Assembly: GCA_015680685.1 (NCBI GenBank)
Contig: MNCI01026937.1
Location: 84,229-148,228, forward strand
Direction of reading: 5' to 3'
Length of the DNA stretch: 64,000 nt
Source: Gnetum montanum
Lineage: Eukaryota > Streptophyta > Gnetopsida > Gnetales > Gnetaceae
Shown in pieces: positions 45,600-57,346 of the stretch. A program made the translations under genes and the position numbers. How positions within the stretch are numbered: position 1 is the stretch's first letter; each line of letters starts with the position of its first letter. A model generated the notes under the pieces. The model was not told where the DNA came from. It saw nothing but the letters and a program-made list of their open reading frames with translations, and made no database searches.

Positions 45600-45702
45600 A
45601 GTAATAAATATTGTGCTGTAAAATCCATTAGGGTGCTTCTAAATGAGGGAAAGGGCTGATCCTCTATCTACCTAAAAGGGGAGGCTTTTAAAAATTGGTT
45701 AT
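45600..45702 (+). repeat. LINE 3'-tail copy, left half (interrupted by solo LTR)
   Basis: TCCATTAGGGTGCTTCTAAA, CCTCTATCTACC, AAAAGGGGAGGCTTTTAAAA and ATTGGTTAT match the tail repeat. It continues after the solo LTR at 46563 as GTTATAAGGATGAAAACTTG, so deleting the LTR and one duplication restores a standard tail. Confidence 0.7.
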
Positions 45703-46562
45703 TGATGAGTGGCGAGGTACCCCTACACTCAACCATACGAATACAAGTGTTACACGCATGATCCGATCGAACTCTGTAGACGGGCTAGTTGTGGCACCTA
45801 GATAGTTAGCCTTAGGTCGTAGTTCACTGTCTTCCCACCTGGACTAGTATTATCTTTGTCACGTATGGTTTAGTCCAGAGTGAGATGTATGATGTGGTTT
45901 CTAATCTAATGCTACATCTGAAGGCAATGGAAAATAATGTTAACTAAGCTAAGAGGGAAAGGGTGAGAGAGAGTCTAAACTAGCCTAAGTGCAATGAGCA
46001 TCCATTCCTTGATTATCCGTACACATCTTGGACTTCATGCATGACTACCATTGGGATTACCAAGCACAGATCCTAGGTACGCTACTGGGTTACAAAGTAG
46101 TCACACGTAAATGCTCGTAATCAAGTCGTACTCATACCACATTTTAACATGAGATAAGGGTGAGAAGAGATTAACTAGGAAAGCAGTAAATAAAAATTAA
46201 TTAAATAATTAATCTAAGTGAATGCTGCAATGATGAAGTAATCTTGATCTTTATTTCTGGTTATGTGCGTGTCCAAGTACGTTACACTCAAATAAATGAT
46301 GCCATACAATTACAATCATCACACTGCAGGCATACAATGGAAAATAATTCTATCTCTGGAGGGATAAAACTGCTAGAGTTTCGCTAAGGAACTAAAACTA
46401 GATGGAGAAACAAGGGAGAGCCACCTCTTACTTATAGAACTGGTGACGGGCTGTGATATCGCATCGGCCGTGATTCCGCGAATGCGATATCGCGGGTGTG
46501 ATATCGTGGGTGCGTTATCATGGGTGCATTATTGCAGCTATCAGAAAATTCATGAATCATCA
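45703..46562 (-). mobile_element. Solo LTR (family 2, 860 bp) inserted in the LINE tail
   Basis: GTTAT at 45698-45702 and 46563-46567 is the target duplication. Left end TGATGAGTGGCGAGGTACCC, right end ...GAATCATCA. It has GCGATATCGC-type words at 46450-46510 and a TATA box on the - strand near 46435. The extreme right end (46530-46562) differs from other family members, so the U3 start varies. Confidence 0.9.
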
Positions 46563-46851
46563 GTTATAAGGATGAAAACTTGGAAATACATCCTAAAACA
46601 ATTATGCTTTTTCTTTATATTTACTATTTTTCACTTTCTATTCAAGCCATAGAGGCCATTAACCTCCTTCTAGGTAATTCATCTATCATGCATATGTAGA
46701 TAAAAAACTATAGTGATACCAAATTTGTTCATGAATTAGTGGTTGAAGGCTCCCTCATTAAAAGGAATCCACCATGGGCTAATTTACTTAAGCATATCTT
46801 TTGAAATTGTAATATGGTTGTAATTCCAATACTTACTAAGCTTGCACTATC
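46563..46851 (+). repeat. LINE 3'-tail right half and unassigned sequence
   Basis: 46563-46600 completes the tail interrupted at 45702. From 46600 to 46851 I see no gene. The last bases (ATCATC) belong to the short-repeat tail of the RTE LINE that resumes at 53304. Confidence 0.5.
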
Positions 46852-46856
46852 ATCAT

Positions 46857-47685
46857 TGATGGGACGCAATATTGCATAGGCCGCGATATTGCATTCGTCG
46901 CGATATCGCGTCGTTCCCTGCGATATCGCATACGCAATATCGTAGTTCCCCGCAATGTCTATAAATAAGAAGCGGCTCTCCCTTGTTTTACAACATAAGT
47001 TAGGAGTAGTGAAGCTCTGGCAGTTTGATCCCTCCAGAGATAGATTATTTTTCCCGTGTCTGCCCGCAGTGTGGTGAATGTAATTGTACAGCATCCTTTA
47101 TTCAAGTGTGACGTACTTGGACATGCACATGATCAGCAATAAAGATCGAGATTACTTCATCATTGCAGCATTCACTTTGTTATTTATTTATTTGTTATTT
47201 ACTACTTTCCTAATTAGTCTCTCTCACCCTTATCTCCTAGTAACACAGAATAAGTACAACTTGATTACGAGCATTTAAGTGTGAATACTTGGTATCCCAG
47301 TGGCGTACCTAGGATCTGCGCTTGGTAATCCCAGTGGTAGTCATGCATGAAGTCCAAGATGTGTACGGATAATCAAGGAATGGATGCTCATTGCACTTAG
47401 GCTAGATTAGATTCTCTTACCCTTTCCCTCCTAGCTTAGCTTAGTTAATATTACTTTCCAATGCCTTCAGAAGTAGCATTAGATTAGGAACACATCATAC
47501 ACCTCACTTTGGACTAAACCATACGTGACAAATATAACACTAGTCTAGGTGGGACGACAGCGAACTGCGACCTAAGGATAACTATCTAGGTGCCACAACT
47601 AGTCCGTTTGCGGAGTTTGATTGAATCATGCGTGAGAACGCTCATATTCGTGTGGTTGAGTGTAGGGGTACCTCGCCACTCATCA
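46857..47685 (+). repeat. 5' LTR, family 2 (829 bp)
   Basis: U3 begins TGATGGGACGCAATATTGC and holds GCGATATCGC-type palindromes (46880-46950). TATA box TCTATAAATAAG is at about 46957. The R hairpin pairs CTTTATT (47096) with AATAAAG (47138). It ends GGTACCTCGCCACTCATCA. Confidence 0.9.
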
Positions 47686-47708
47686 TTGGTGCCATTGCTG
47701 GGGACGGT
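47686..47708 (+). other. Primer-binding site, tRNA-Asp type
   Basis: TTGGTGCCATTGCTGGGGAC starts one base after the LTR. It is the best-kept primer site in the window and matches the Athila/Tat consensus for tRNA-Asp. Confidence 0.8.
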
Positions 47709-47816
47709 GCTAGTTATCTAGATTAGTTATATCATACAAGCTTGCTGTATAGAACTTAACTATATATCTCTTAAAAAGAAGTAATTATAAAAAGTCACAT
47801 AAATTCACACACAACA

Positions 47817-49801
47817 ATGCCTCTCCTACAAGAGCACGATAATGCCACACTTAGTGAGGAAGTTCATTGGAGAACCCACGAACTATATGATAATGAAGAT
47901 TGGAGTATGCAACTTGAAGTGGGAGTTTCTTATGAACATGAAAAAAAAAACGTCATCCCAACAAACGAAAGCATAACTTACTTGATGACAATGAACCCTC
48001 ACTGGCCACTACAAGCTTAATGCAAATACAAGAGGCCATTCGAATCTCATGTAGGCATCGTAAAGAGAGCTGTCTACCCATGCTCAATTTCAACAACTTT
48101 CCCAAATTTTTAGGAGGCTATGACTTAGATCAGCATCAACATTTACAAGCCTTCTATGATGCCTGCACATGGAATAACATTGATAACGAGTGGCAAAAAC
48201 TTAAGCTCTTTCCCATGACACTCGTTGACCAAGCAAAAGTATGGTATTGATCGCTAAAACCAAATTTGATATGACGTTGGTCAACAATGGTAGAAGTATT
48301 TAACGAAAAATATCAAACCTACGCAAGAGTGTCAACCTTAAGGAAACAAACCCAAGAGTGGAAACAAGCACAACATGAACCCTTGGACATGGCCTTAGAA
48401 AGATATTATGCACTGTTAAACAATTGTCCAGGCCATGGGTTTTCCGAGGAAAGGCTAATGTGCCATATTATTGATGGGCTACGTAATGAAACAAGAGAGA
48501 CTTTAGGAACGTATGCCCAAGGTCAACTATATGAACTACAAACCCATCAAGTCCAAGAGCTTGTTAAGCGGGTAGCAAAAGAAGAAGGAGAATTAGCTCG
48601 ATGGGAGAATGTTGAAAAACATCAACGAGACCAAAATATCAACTTAACAAAGGTCCATAATCATAACAAGGAGAAATCAACTAATCTCAAGGTGGAAACA
48701 TCATCTTTGCCAATACAACAAACATTAGAAGAAGCCGAGGCAAAGATCAATAAGATGCTGGAATGGATGAATCAAAAGTGTGGAGAATATATCAACATCA
48801 TTGGAGATAGAGGTTTGACAACCCAAGAAGCAGGACAAAATAGTAGACAATCGGAAAGAAGGGATAAGGAAAAGAAGAGCTCAACTGCCAATCATACATA
48901 TGAATGCAACATATGCCTATACGATCACCCCAAGGGCCAATGCCCAATCTTGTTACATCTACATGAGCATTGGAAAAACACGTTACATCCAGAGTTCGTA
49001 TAGAGATAATGTATTCGATCATAGTGGCAACAATCCCAGTCGTGGAGGAGACCACCCTTAGACTAGAGATACCCTTCCTATCATCTGAACCCAAATGCTT
49101 ATCTTGTTCAACATCTTGTTTCTCCACCTGGGCTAGCATACTTTATCTCACCACAGTACTATTCTCCACAATACTATCAATGCATGCCTCCAACACAACC
49201 ACCACCTTATGCACCTTATACTCCTCCTAACTTTCAACATTCTCATCCTTTCCCTCCTTCTACAGCGCCACCAACTATTCCCAAGGTGCCTGCACCACAA
49301 CAACAACCCATGAATGACACTTGTGCTACTACTACTCACAGCAGTGAAAAGCCTCCTCAACATCAAAAGCGTCCTTTCTTTAAGCACAGCCATAAGAAGG
49401 GACAACACAATTCCAAGGCCCCTGCATCTTCCAACCCAGCATAAGTCCCACATTGTGGTGCACCATTACCTTCGAATGTAACGCCTCATGTAACTTCATC
49501 AAGGCCCCCAACTCACACTCCAACAACCATACGGCCCAATGAACACAACCATGGGAGGCATCATCCCAATCCTTGCATACCATCTAATGGTCCCAAACAT
49601 CATAGTGGGTCAACTTATTATCCGGGAACTACATCGTATAAAGTGCCCCACTATGCTTACTATAACCAAGTGTGTGAACCCCAATGGGGTAAGTATGGAC
49701 CAGCTCCAATATTTCCAACATGCAAGGATCCTCATCATCCATTTATTAATCCTTGTCATCCACAACCATTTAGTTATGGGGGATATCCCCCATTTCAATA
49801 A
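47817..49801 (+). pseudogene. Athila gag with zinc knuckle and H/P-rich tail
   Basis: ATG at 47817 opens MPLLQEHDNATLSEEVHW. The frame shifts after a run of ten A (47941-47950) and goes on as MQIQEAIRISCRHR. Gag core: GGYDLDQHQHLQAFYDACTW, NEWQKLKLFP, FNEKYQTYARVSTLRKQ, YYALLNNCPGHGFSEERLM and LGTYAQGQLYELQTHQV. Then comes a charged coiled-coil-like stretch and the CCHC-type knuckle CNICLYDHPKGQC (48903-48941, CX2CX3HX4C). A proline/histidine/tyrosine-rich tail follows in changing frames to about 49801. Two stops (48248, 48270) are TGA where Arg is expected. This is the most complete gag of the three Athila elements here; a close intact relative could supply or use Gag in trans. Confidence 0.85.
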
Positions 49802-51700
49802 CAAGCAGGGTTAATAAATATTTTTGAGTTTCTTTGATTTTTCAATTTTTGTTTTCCAGTTTTTCATTTTTCAACTTTTTGTTTTATCTTTCTATCTTTT
49901 TGTGTTTTTGTCTTTTTACGTTTTATGAGTAATCTCATCTATGAATAAAACACTCATGTGGATCGTTGGTTGAGGTGTGTTCTATGTTATTAAGTCATGA
50001 GTGATCAATTATTTGGATAGTGAGCCCATTACATCCACTCATCCACTCTACAAATAAGAGGGTCTGTTCAAGGGTACAGTGATATTCTTGATCTTCTTTA
50101 AACTTAAAATTAATTTTGTGTTCATTGTACCCGGAATGAAGAAGGATGGACCAAGAGGGAATGATTAGGGTGTGACATCAAGGGGATTTGTGGATTCTCT
50201 TTCGTGACCTTTGTGGGAGTTATCATGCAACGTGGTTGTACTAAGATCCTTGTAGATCTAATGAAAAATGGGAGTAAGAGTAATCAAAAGGGCACTCGAA
50301 AATCAAACACTGTTCTAGGGGGTCCCACTGGAAAGACATGCACCCATGCTTGAAGGTTGGCGGCTTCTCTGGATTCAGTATTCAAAAAGAAAGAAAAAAA
50401 GAGAAGAAAAAGAAAAAACAAAGTTCCATAAAACAAAATTCACTCCTCCCTTGCATAAAACACCAAGTGATCGTACACCTTGTTTTTTTGGTACTCTCAT
50501 AGTTGTTCACCATGGGATGAAACGATGCGATGTCACTGATTAGAGGAATGGACTTGGTCCTAATCTTGGAACGATGGGGTAATAACACCTTAATCATGTT
50601 TTACACGCAGGATTCACTGTGCCCTAGGTCAGTTACCTCATGTCCCAATCTCTATGATCCCTTTCTATACTCCATCTCATCTCACTGTTCGTGTAATTGT
50701 AGCTCGTGTCCTGTATAGCATAGAATTTTCATCTCATTCCGGTGATATTTACATGTGTGTGTTTTGTGGAGTTAGTGTGGATTACATTTAACCCTTCTAG
50801 TGCCCATAGACACTTTAAGTGTGGTTACACAAGGGCATTATAGGTTGAAACCTACTTTGGGGAGGACCCACTTGTGTAATCTTTTGTAATCTTCACTTCT
50901 GACATCGCTCACACACACCATTTCTTACCCTTAGCATCATTTTTCAATTGATTTTCTTTCCCTACTATTATCCCTCTGAATTTTAACATTCCAATGTACC
51001 ATTACATACCCTTTTTCTCCCATCCAAGGTCCTTATTAATAAATACTACACCATCATAATTTTCATGCCTTCAGAACTAGTTGAATTACCCTAGAACCCT
51101 TTAACAATCGTCCATATGTCCTTAGTTTACATCATTTAATTTCAAAGAAATATTAAAAATTCGGTACATTTTCTAAGTGCCCTAACTTCAATGAAAATAT
51201 ATATACGTAACCCCCTTGTGCTAATCAACATCATTTGCAATTGTTCACGCAGGGGACGTTTTTCAATTCCTCTCTACGACTTGCGATTGCGCATCCTGTG
51301 CTTTCATATCCATAACTCGCTCGTTGGTACTCCGATTTTCATTCTGTTTGAACCTACTTGACCTCAGAGTGTTCAGCTTAGTCATGGGGGAGGGGCACAT
51401 GCCGAATAGCACATAAATTTTTTGAAATTCATCATCGCCCGAAGGACGTATTTAAGGGTAATTAGTTGTAACACTTAGAATAATTGTGCCCAAAAAATCA
51501 TTTAATCCCCTTAGCTATATCGGAAAATTAAATTTGGAAACCACCTAAGCAAAGAGGACTCAACATTATAATCTTTTGGGGACATGTTCTTCCAATAATT
51601 AACATGACGTAGAAATAAAGTAAATCCATTAAGGCAAAAATTAAGGTATAACCTAACTTTGGTAACAACCCTACTAACGATTGGCCCCATGTGATTGCAA
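49802..51700 (+). other. Non-coding spacer of the gag-only element
   Basis: T-rich at 49830-49925, then no coding domain. A purine-tract-like GTCATGGGGGAGGGG lies at 51381-51395. A TATATATACG word (about 51195) followed by TTGCAATTGTTCACGCAGG-like sequence parallels 38805-38870 of the full-length element. Short ORFs (50346-50718) are not supported. Confidence 0.5.
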
Positions 51701-52282
51701 ATGGCCCCGAAATGCGGACAACAGGAAGGTCCTGCTCAAGGTGTGATCAAACGACCTAGGAGAGGTGAAGGACAAGTTCCTGCCGAACAACATGTAGAGC
51801 AGGAGGAACAATCATTTAGTATCCACCAAGAAGACCCTGCTATTGTATAATCAAGGCCTACCCTCTCTAAAAGCAGTGCTTGGTACTCAGGGGAAACGTA
51901 CCAATTTTCGCACAATAAAGAAGAAGGCACCACGGTTAACGATTGTGGTGTGACTGTTGACTTCTCTATTCAAGCCATTTTGGAAGTATTAAACCTTTCG
52001 AATACAGGGCCAAAAGTTGCTCGGAACCAACTGGACACTTTCAGAACCGAGCAACTTAATAAACTGTTGACAGAGAATAAAAGGGTGGCAAAAGAAAAAG
52101 AGAAGGTTGACTGGGATGCCTCTATGGCACAAGCACAAACTTATGCGCATGCCAAGGCACTCAAGGCCTTACAAGAGGAGAAACTCCAGGCCATACTTCG
52201 ACGCCATCAAATTCTAAGACCTGGAGCACAAGAAAAGGGAAAGACACCTATGGAGGAGCCACCACCACCAGGAACTACATGA
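51701..52282 (+). pseudogene. Shortened third ORF with coiled-coil C-terminus
   Basis: ATG at 51701 gives MAPKCGQQEGPAQG, close to MAPKQKCPQEGETSQP of the larger element. One TAA (51848-51850) interrupts 193 codons; otherwise the frame is open. A short WYSGETYQF word recalls GEWYMGETYLF of the relative. The region that matches neither end in the relative is deleted. Residues about 100-175 (QLNKLLTENKRVAKEKEKV, ALKALQEEKLQAILRR) look like a coiled coil. Function unknown. Confidence 0.6.
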
Positions 52283-52403
52283 GTTCCACATTTTTGCTAT
52301 TGTAGCATATTTTGTGTGTTGTGTTTTCTTCCCACACTACGGCACCATCCCATTCCATTTTTCCATCCAATAATCCCATACCTATCCACTGTGTAATCAC
52401 TGT

Positions 52404-52439
52404 AACTCGAGGACGAGTTTTTATTTAGTCGTGGGGGTA
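52404..52439 (+). other. Polypurine tract with upstream hairpin
   Basis: AACTCGAGGACGAGTT is followed by AGTCGTGGGGGTA next to the 3' LTR at 52440. It is virtually identical to 42224-42260 although the LTRs belong to different families. Confidence 0.7.
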
Positions 52440-53303
52440 TGATGGGACGTGATATCACGTCCGCCGCGATATTACATCCCCCGCGATATCGCATCCCCTG
52501 CGATATCACGTACGCGATATTGCGTCGTCCCCTGTGACATCGTGTATGCGATATCACAGTCTGTTGCAATGTCTATAAATAAGAAGCGGCTCTCCCTTGT
52601 TTTACAACATAAGTTAGGAGTAGCGAAGCTCTGGCAGTTTGATCCCTCCAGAGATAGATTATTTTTCCCGTGTCTGCCCGCAGTGTGGTGAATGTAATTG
52701 TACAGCATCCTTTATTCAAGTGTGACGTACTTGGACATGCACATGATCAGCAATAAAGATCGAGATTACTTCATCATTGCAGCATTCACTTTGTTATTTA
52801 TTTATTTATTTGGTATTTACTGCTTTCCTAATTAGTCTCTCTCATCCTTATCTCCTAGTAATGCAGAATGAGTACAACTTGATTACGAGCATTTAAGTGT
52901 GAATACTTGGTATCCCAGTGGCATACCTAGGATCTGTGCTTGGTAATCCCAGTGGTAGTCGTGCACGAAGTCCAAGATGTGTACGGATAATCGAGGAATG
53001 GATGCTCATCGTACTTAGGCTAGATTATATTCTCTTACCCTTTCCCTCCTAGCTTAGCTTAGTTAATATTACTTTCCAATGCCTTTAGGAGTAGCATTAG
53101 ATTAGGAACACATCATACACCTCACTTTGGACTAAACCATACGTGACAAATATAACACTAGTCCAGGTGGGAAGATAGTGAATTGCGACCTAAGGATAAC
53201 TGTCTAGGTGCCACAACTAGTCCGTCTGCGGAGTTCGACCGGATCGCGCGTGAGAACGCTCATATTCGTATGGTTGAGTGTAGGGGTACCTCGCCACTCA
53301 TCA
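52440..53303 (+). repeat. 3' LTR, family 2 (864 bp)
   Basis: It pairs with 46857-47685. From the TATA box (about 52575) to the end the two are nearly identical, while the palindromic U3 part (52445-52560) differs in copy number and sequence. It ends ...CGCCACTCATCA at 53303. Confidence 0.9.
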
Positions 53304-53755
53304 ATCATCATCATTACCCTAGCCTTATCCTAATAACATGGGGTTGGCTACATGAGTTCTTTTTCTTCATTTACCTTTATGAAGAGCTAGATCTTAATTT
53401 ATTTGTCGTTTCTTCAAATCATCTTCGATCATTTTTTCCCATGTCTTTTTTGGTCTTACTTTTTGTGGCTTTTCTGGAATAGTGATGTAGTAACCTCTGC
53501 TTATAGGCTCATTGTTTGATCTTCTTTGCACATATCCAAATCATCTAAGCCACTATTCTTTTAGCTTATCTAAAATAGAAGCTACTCCAAGTTTCCCTCT
53601 AATGTCTGTATTATGTAGTTTATCTCTTTTAGTAATATTCAATATCCATCAAAGCATACACATTTCTACCACACTAATTTATTGTTCATGTCTCTTTTGT
53701 ACTACCTAACATTCAGCATCATATAAGATAGTAGAAATAGAGATGGCCTAAAGGA
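53304..53755 (-). mobile_element. RTE-type LINE 3' end
   Basis: On the - strand 53600-53480 encodes W-L-R-TGA-FGYVQRRSNEPISRG, the RWFGHVQRR-like signature at the end of plant RTE ORFs; nearby frames give related words. The terminal part contains ACCCTAGCCTTATCC and GGGGTTGGCTACATGA (+ strand), then the ATCATCATC tail at 53304-53316. The gag-only Athila inserted in that tail. Confidence 0.7.
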
Positions 53756-53769
53756 AAAAAAAGATAGTG

Positions 53770-56300
53770 ATGAAAATTATTAGAATGCTAACTATTATCA
53801 TTTTAAGGTTTTAAGGTTTTTCCTACATAAATCTATTTCTTAAAAGAAGCATCTAAATCTTCATGAATGTACTTTGCAATCCATTTAGTAAGGATTGAAA
53901 TACCCTTGTTATAACAAGTAATAAGGCCAACTAGCTTAAGAAAGGCCTTATCTACGTTGCTTAGGAGACTAAAGAAACCAAAGAATAATATAATTAATTC
54001 TATCATTAAAAATTTTTAAAGGAGCCAAATAACTAGAGTAATAAACATGAGCAAATTGAAGCATTTGCTTAATAACTAAAACTTTGAGAGCAAGAGTGAG
54101 CTTTATTTCTTTTCATTTATCAAGCTTCTTTTTAATTTTATTAATCACGTAATTCCACAAAATATTTAGATTAGGCTCAAAAGAAAGGGGTAGTTCTAAA
54201 ATTTTGAAGACAAATATTTTTTCAAGGTCTGTCAAGACTTGAGAATAACCCATTCATCAATGTTGTCATTACAATAAACCATAAATTTTTTGCTAATTGA
54301 TATGAGAGTCAAATAACATGCAATATTTCATCATTGTAGCTATTAAAGTATTAATATGTTATAAAAATTTGGTAATTATAAGAAAAAAATTATTTGCAAT
54401 GTGCAGGTTAAGCAATGGTGTACCTTGATCATCAATTAAAATTTTCTTAATGATTTCCCTATATAGATCATAATGCAAATTATGTGAAAGAAAGTCTTCA
54501 AAAATAATAAAAGAATAGGGAGCAAGAGGACAACCTTGATAATATGACCACCAAAGAGAAAAGGAGGAACTCAATCCAACATTTGTAGCAACTTAAGTAT
54601 TAACATCATTGATTGATTAAGGTACTGACAAGATGAATAAAATAATCACCAAATTGTAGTTTATGGAGACTAAGTAATAATGAAAATACATTCAATCTTG
54701 TTATAAGATTTAGCATAATTTAACTTAATAAAAGTAACATTGTAGTTAGCATTAGAAGCCCACTACATTCCCTACTAAGCTACAATAAAATTATTTAAGA
54801 TATGTCTACCTTTAACAAAACTTGTATAGCCTTTTGAATTTGGCAAGCTATACATTTTACTAAAATTTTATAAGTGTTGTTAAGAAGAGCAATAGAGCTC
54901 CAATTAACAACATGTTGAAGATCACCATTCTCAAGAAGAAGTATCACACCTTTGTTAATATTTTTACTAATAGAAACTTTTTTAATAGCTTCTTGGAAAA
55001 TATAAAAGAGATCATCTTTGACCATGTCCCAATGCTTCTTAAAAAATTGAATCGAAAATTTATCGAATCAGCTTTAGCATCAACGAAATTAAAAGTTGTT
55101 GCTTTAATTTCTTCCATTGTAATTGTTACTTCAAGAATAATTTGATGTACTTTTGTTGCAAGGTGAAGAATATTTGTGCTAGATGCCTTGAAAGTTTCAT
55201 TGCTAAAACCTTTAGGAAAAAAAAAATAGAAGAAAATTGATTTGCTAAAAAAACTATTAATAGTCTTGGATCTATAGTAATGGAATCATTTATATAAAAT
55301 AATTCCAATTCAAGTACTTACCAGTTTCTTTGAGAAATTTAAAAAATTCCTTACAATGATCATTTTCAATTTTTAGCTAAGACATGCAACTTTTAACTTC
55401 AAAAGCATCCAACATTGTTTAGCATAACAAGTTTTAGTCAAGGTTTTTGAGTTTCAAAATCAAAAGGATTTTAATCTAAAAGGATTTGCATTATTTGACA
55501 GATTCTACAAGCTCTTCTTAAGCTTGACACTTAGCAAATTGCTTTCCAAACCATTTAGCATAATTTTTGACTATACAAGAAGTTTGTTACCATTGATTAA
55601 TGCAACCAATATTACTAATAAATTTTATTTTATTTTTGCATTCGACAAAAAAATTAAAATGTTTTTCTTAGTGGGTCCTGTGAACATATTAGCATTTATA
55701 CAAAGAAGCTTCTACTTTAGAAAGAAGGAAAAATTAATCTTGTAGAGAAAAATATTGATAGGAAAATTGTTTGACAAAGTAGCATCTATATACATTTATG
55801 CTTTATTTGTAGGTTTCCAAGAAGGAACATTAGAGATGTAAAATCCATCAAGATAACAATAAATTCTATCATTTCCTTGTTGATAATTACAACAGATTCT
55901 TCTTATTTGAATTCTATCGAATTAAAAAGTTAGCATCAGAAAGAAAATATTTTTCTTTAAAATTGCATTCATCTTCTTTTTCTTGAGAAGACATATTAGA
56001 AGGAAGTCCACCAACTATCTAAATGACTTTCAATGATATTGAAATCACTCCCAATAATCCAAGGCACTTTAGGTGGAGATAAAAGATATTTCCAAAACTC
56101 TTATTGATCTTTCAAATTATTGCAAGCATAAATATTGCATAGTCCAAAGTCTCCTTTTTCACTATGACAAATAATCCAAATAACTCTCCTAAGGTTGTCC
56201 AAGCCAAAATTCAAAACTTTTACTGTCCAATTTTTATTAACTAGAATAGCAACACCATGTTAATTTTTTTTAATTCAATGAAATTGCACACCTATTTGGT
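53770..56300 (-). mobile_element. Degenerate L1-type LINE (endonuclease and RT)
   Basis: Reading leftwards, 56260-55990 encodes an APE-type endonuclease: HGVAILVNKNW, DNLRRVIWIICHSE, CNIYACNNLKD and PWIIGSDFNIIES. Then 55025-54795 has NKGVILLLENGD and NWSSIALLNNTYKILVKCIA (RT fingers, the I-L-NNxYKI block), and 54540-54359 has QGCPLAPYSFIIFEDFLSH (the QGxPLxPYLF block). The YxDD part lies in broken sequence to the left. Many stops and indels; not functional. The host strand is opposite to the Rieske gene. Confidence 0.8.
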
Positions 56301-56369
56301 TAAATATTTTTTAAAACTTGGAACTAGCATAAAGTTGTCCTTTAGACATATTCTATTTACAATATTGTG

Positions 56370-56515
56370 CTTGAGGTATCCTTATATTTTATCCAGAATA
56401 TTGTGCTTAAGGAAACAAGTAATAAGATCTGGGTTTAAGCTTAGACCTAGCTAGTAAAGCTTTTACTTATCCATGGACCTTGCCAGACTCTCCCTACTAT
56501 ACTATATTATTTACA
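56370..56515 (+). repeat. Possible SINE-like relic
   Basis: ATTGTGCTTAAGGAAACAAG, then GATCTGGGTTTAAGC (B-box-like) and AGTAAAGCTTTTACTTATCC, CCTTGCCAGACTCTCCCTA. The layout resembles the family at 44855 but is poorly kept. Confidence 0.35.
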
Positions 56516-56573
56516 GGTCCACCTCAAAGGGCTGTTTCTAGGTGTATAGCAATGCCTCAAATATTTGAACATT

Positions 56574-56711
56574 AAAATGAATATTTAAAAATCGTTTATA
56601 GGTGTGATTTTTGACCGTGTTTTTTTTTTCCGTAAAATGACTTTTTAAAAATCTGTTGGCGTGATTTTTGACCATGTTATTTTTCTTCTCGTAAAATGAA
56701 TTTTAAAAATC
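56574..56711. repeat. Imperfect tandem repeat of about 60 bp, two and a half units
   Basis: Units start AAAATGA(A/C)T at 56574, 56634 and 56694 and contain GTGATTTTTGACC(G/A)TGTT. It lies 630 bp upstream of the Rieske leader; no function is evident. Confidence 0.7.
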
Positions 56712-57207
56712 CAGTGCCAACACTCTCCATATGTTAGGCGAATAGTTGTTCCAAGCTCTCCTTAGCGTTACATTCATTGAAACACATGTTTACGCAGAAG
56801 AAGCCTACGCCTTTGGTCAATGACGCATAAAATGAGGTAATACAGGCAATTCATACCCTATTTCCAAGCCTGCGTGGAGGAGGGGCTTTTACAAATATCG
56901 TATTGCAAATAATCTTCTTAAAACAACCCAAGACAAATCCAGACCACGAAGCACTCGCTAATCTTCCGTCCTGAACTAGGAATCCATTACAGGTAAGGTC
57001 AATCTAAACACAATTATTATCGTCGTTTGCTGGTACGTATTTCATGTGCAAAAACATAGGCAGCAAAGAAATTAAAAAGGTTCACGCCTGCGAACGCTGT
57101 TCCAACCATTTGTGTCACCTGATTTTGTGAGATACAGTTGAAACAACATTTCGTTGACAGATCACTTGGTCCCTCTTTCTAAATCTCCGCGCTCACCGTC
57201 GTCGCAG

Positions 57208-57341
57208 GTATGTATCACGATTCGGTCCCATGCTTCTCCGTGTTAACCTTCGTAACAGGATTTGCAGACCTGCATTTTTTTCTTCCGCATCGCCAAAGGT
57301 TTCTGACGATTTTTTTCGGTCCTTCGGATTTTGTTTGGCAG
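57208..57341 (+). promoter_or_regulatory. Candidate 5' UTR intron of the Rieske gene
   Basis: CGCAG|GTATGT at 57207/57208 and a pyrimidine-rich stretch ending TTGTTTGGCAG at 57341 form a good 134 bp intron just before the ATG at 57347. If spliced, it removes the upstream in-frame ATG at 57230. Confidence 0.55.
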
Positions 57342-57346
57342 AGAGA

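Larger units (their letters stand above)
46857..53303 (+). mobile_element. Gag-only, probably non-autonomous Athila-type element (6.4 kb)
   Basis: LTRs are 46857-47685 and 52440-53303. ATCAT at 46852-46856 and 53304-53308 is the target duplication. A primer site directly follows the 5' LTR and a purine tract (52427-52439) the 3' one. The 4.75 kb interior has gag (47817-49801) and a shortened third ORF (51701-52282), but no protease, RT, RNase H or integrase signal in any frame. Gag is followed directly by the T-rich spacer that comes after pol in the 30082-43197 element. R-U5 parts of the two LTRs are nearly identical, so this insertion looks younger than that element. Confidence 0.9.

Noticed and set aside
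57230-57346. Upstream in-frame ATG as the Rieske start (39 extra residues)
   Set aside because: The extension is unlike plant Rieske presequences and lies in a likely 5' UTR intron; homologues start at the MLR of 57347.
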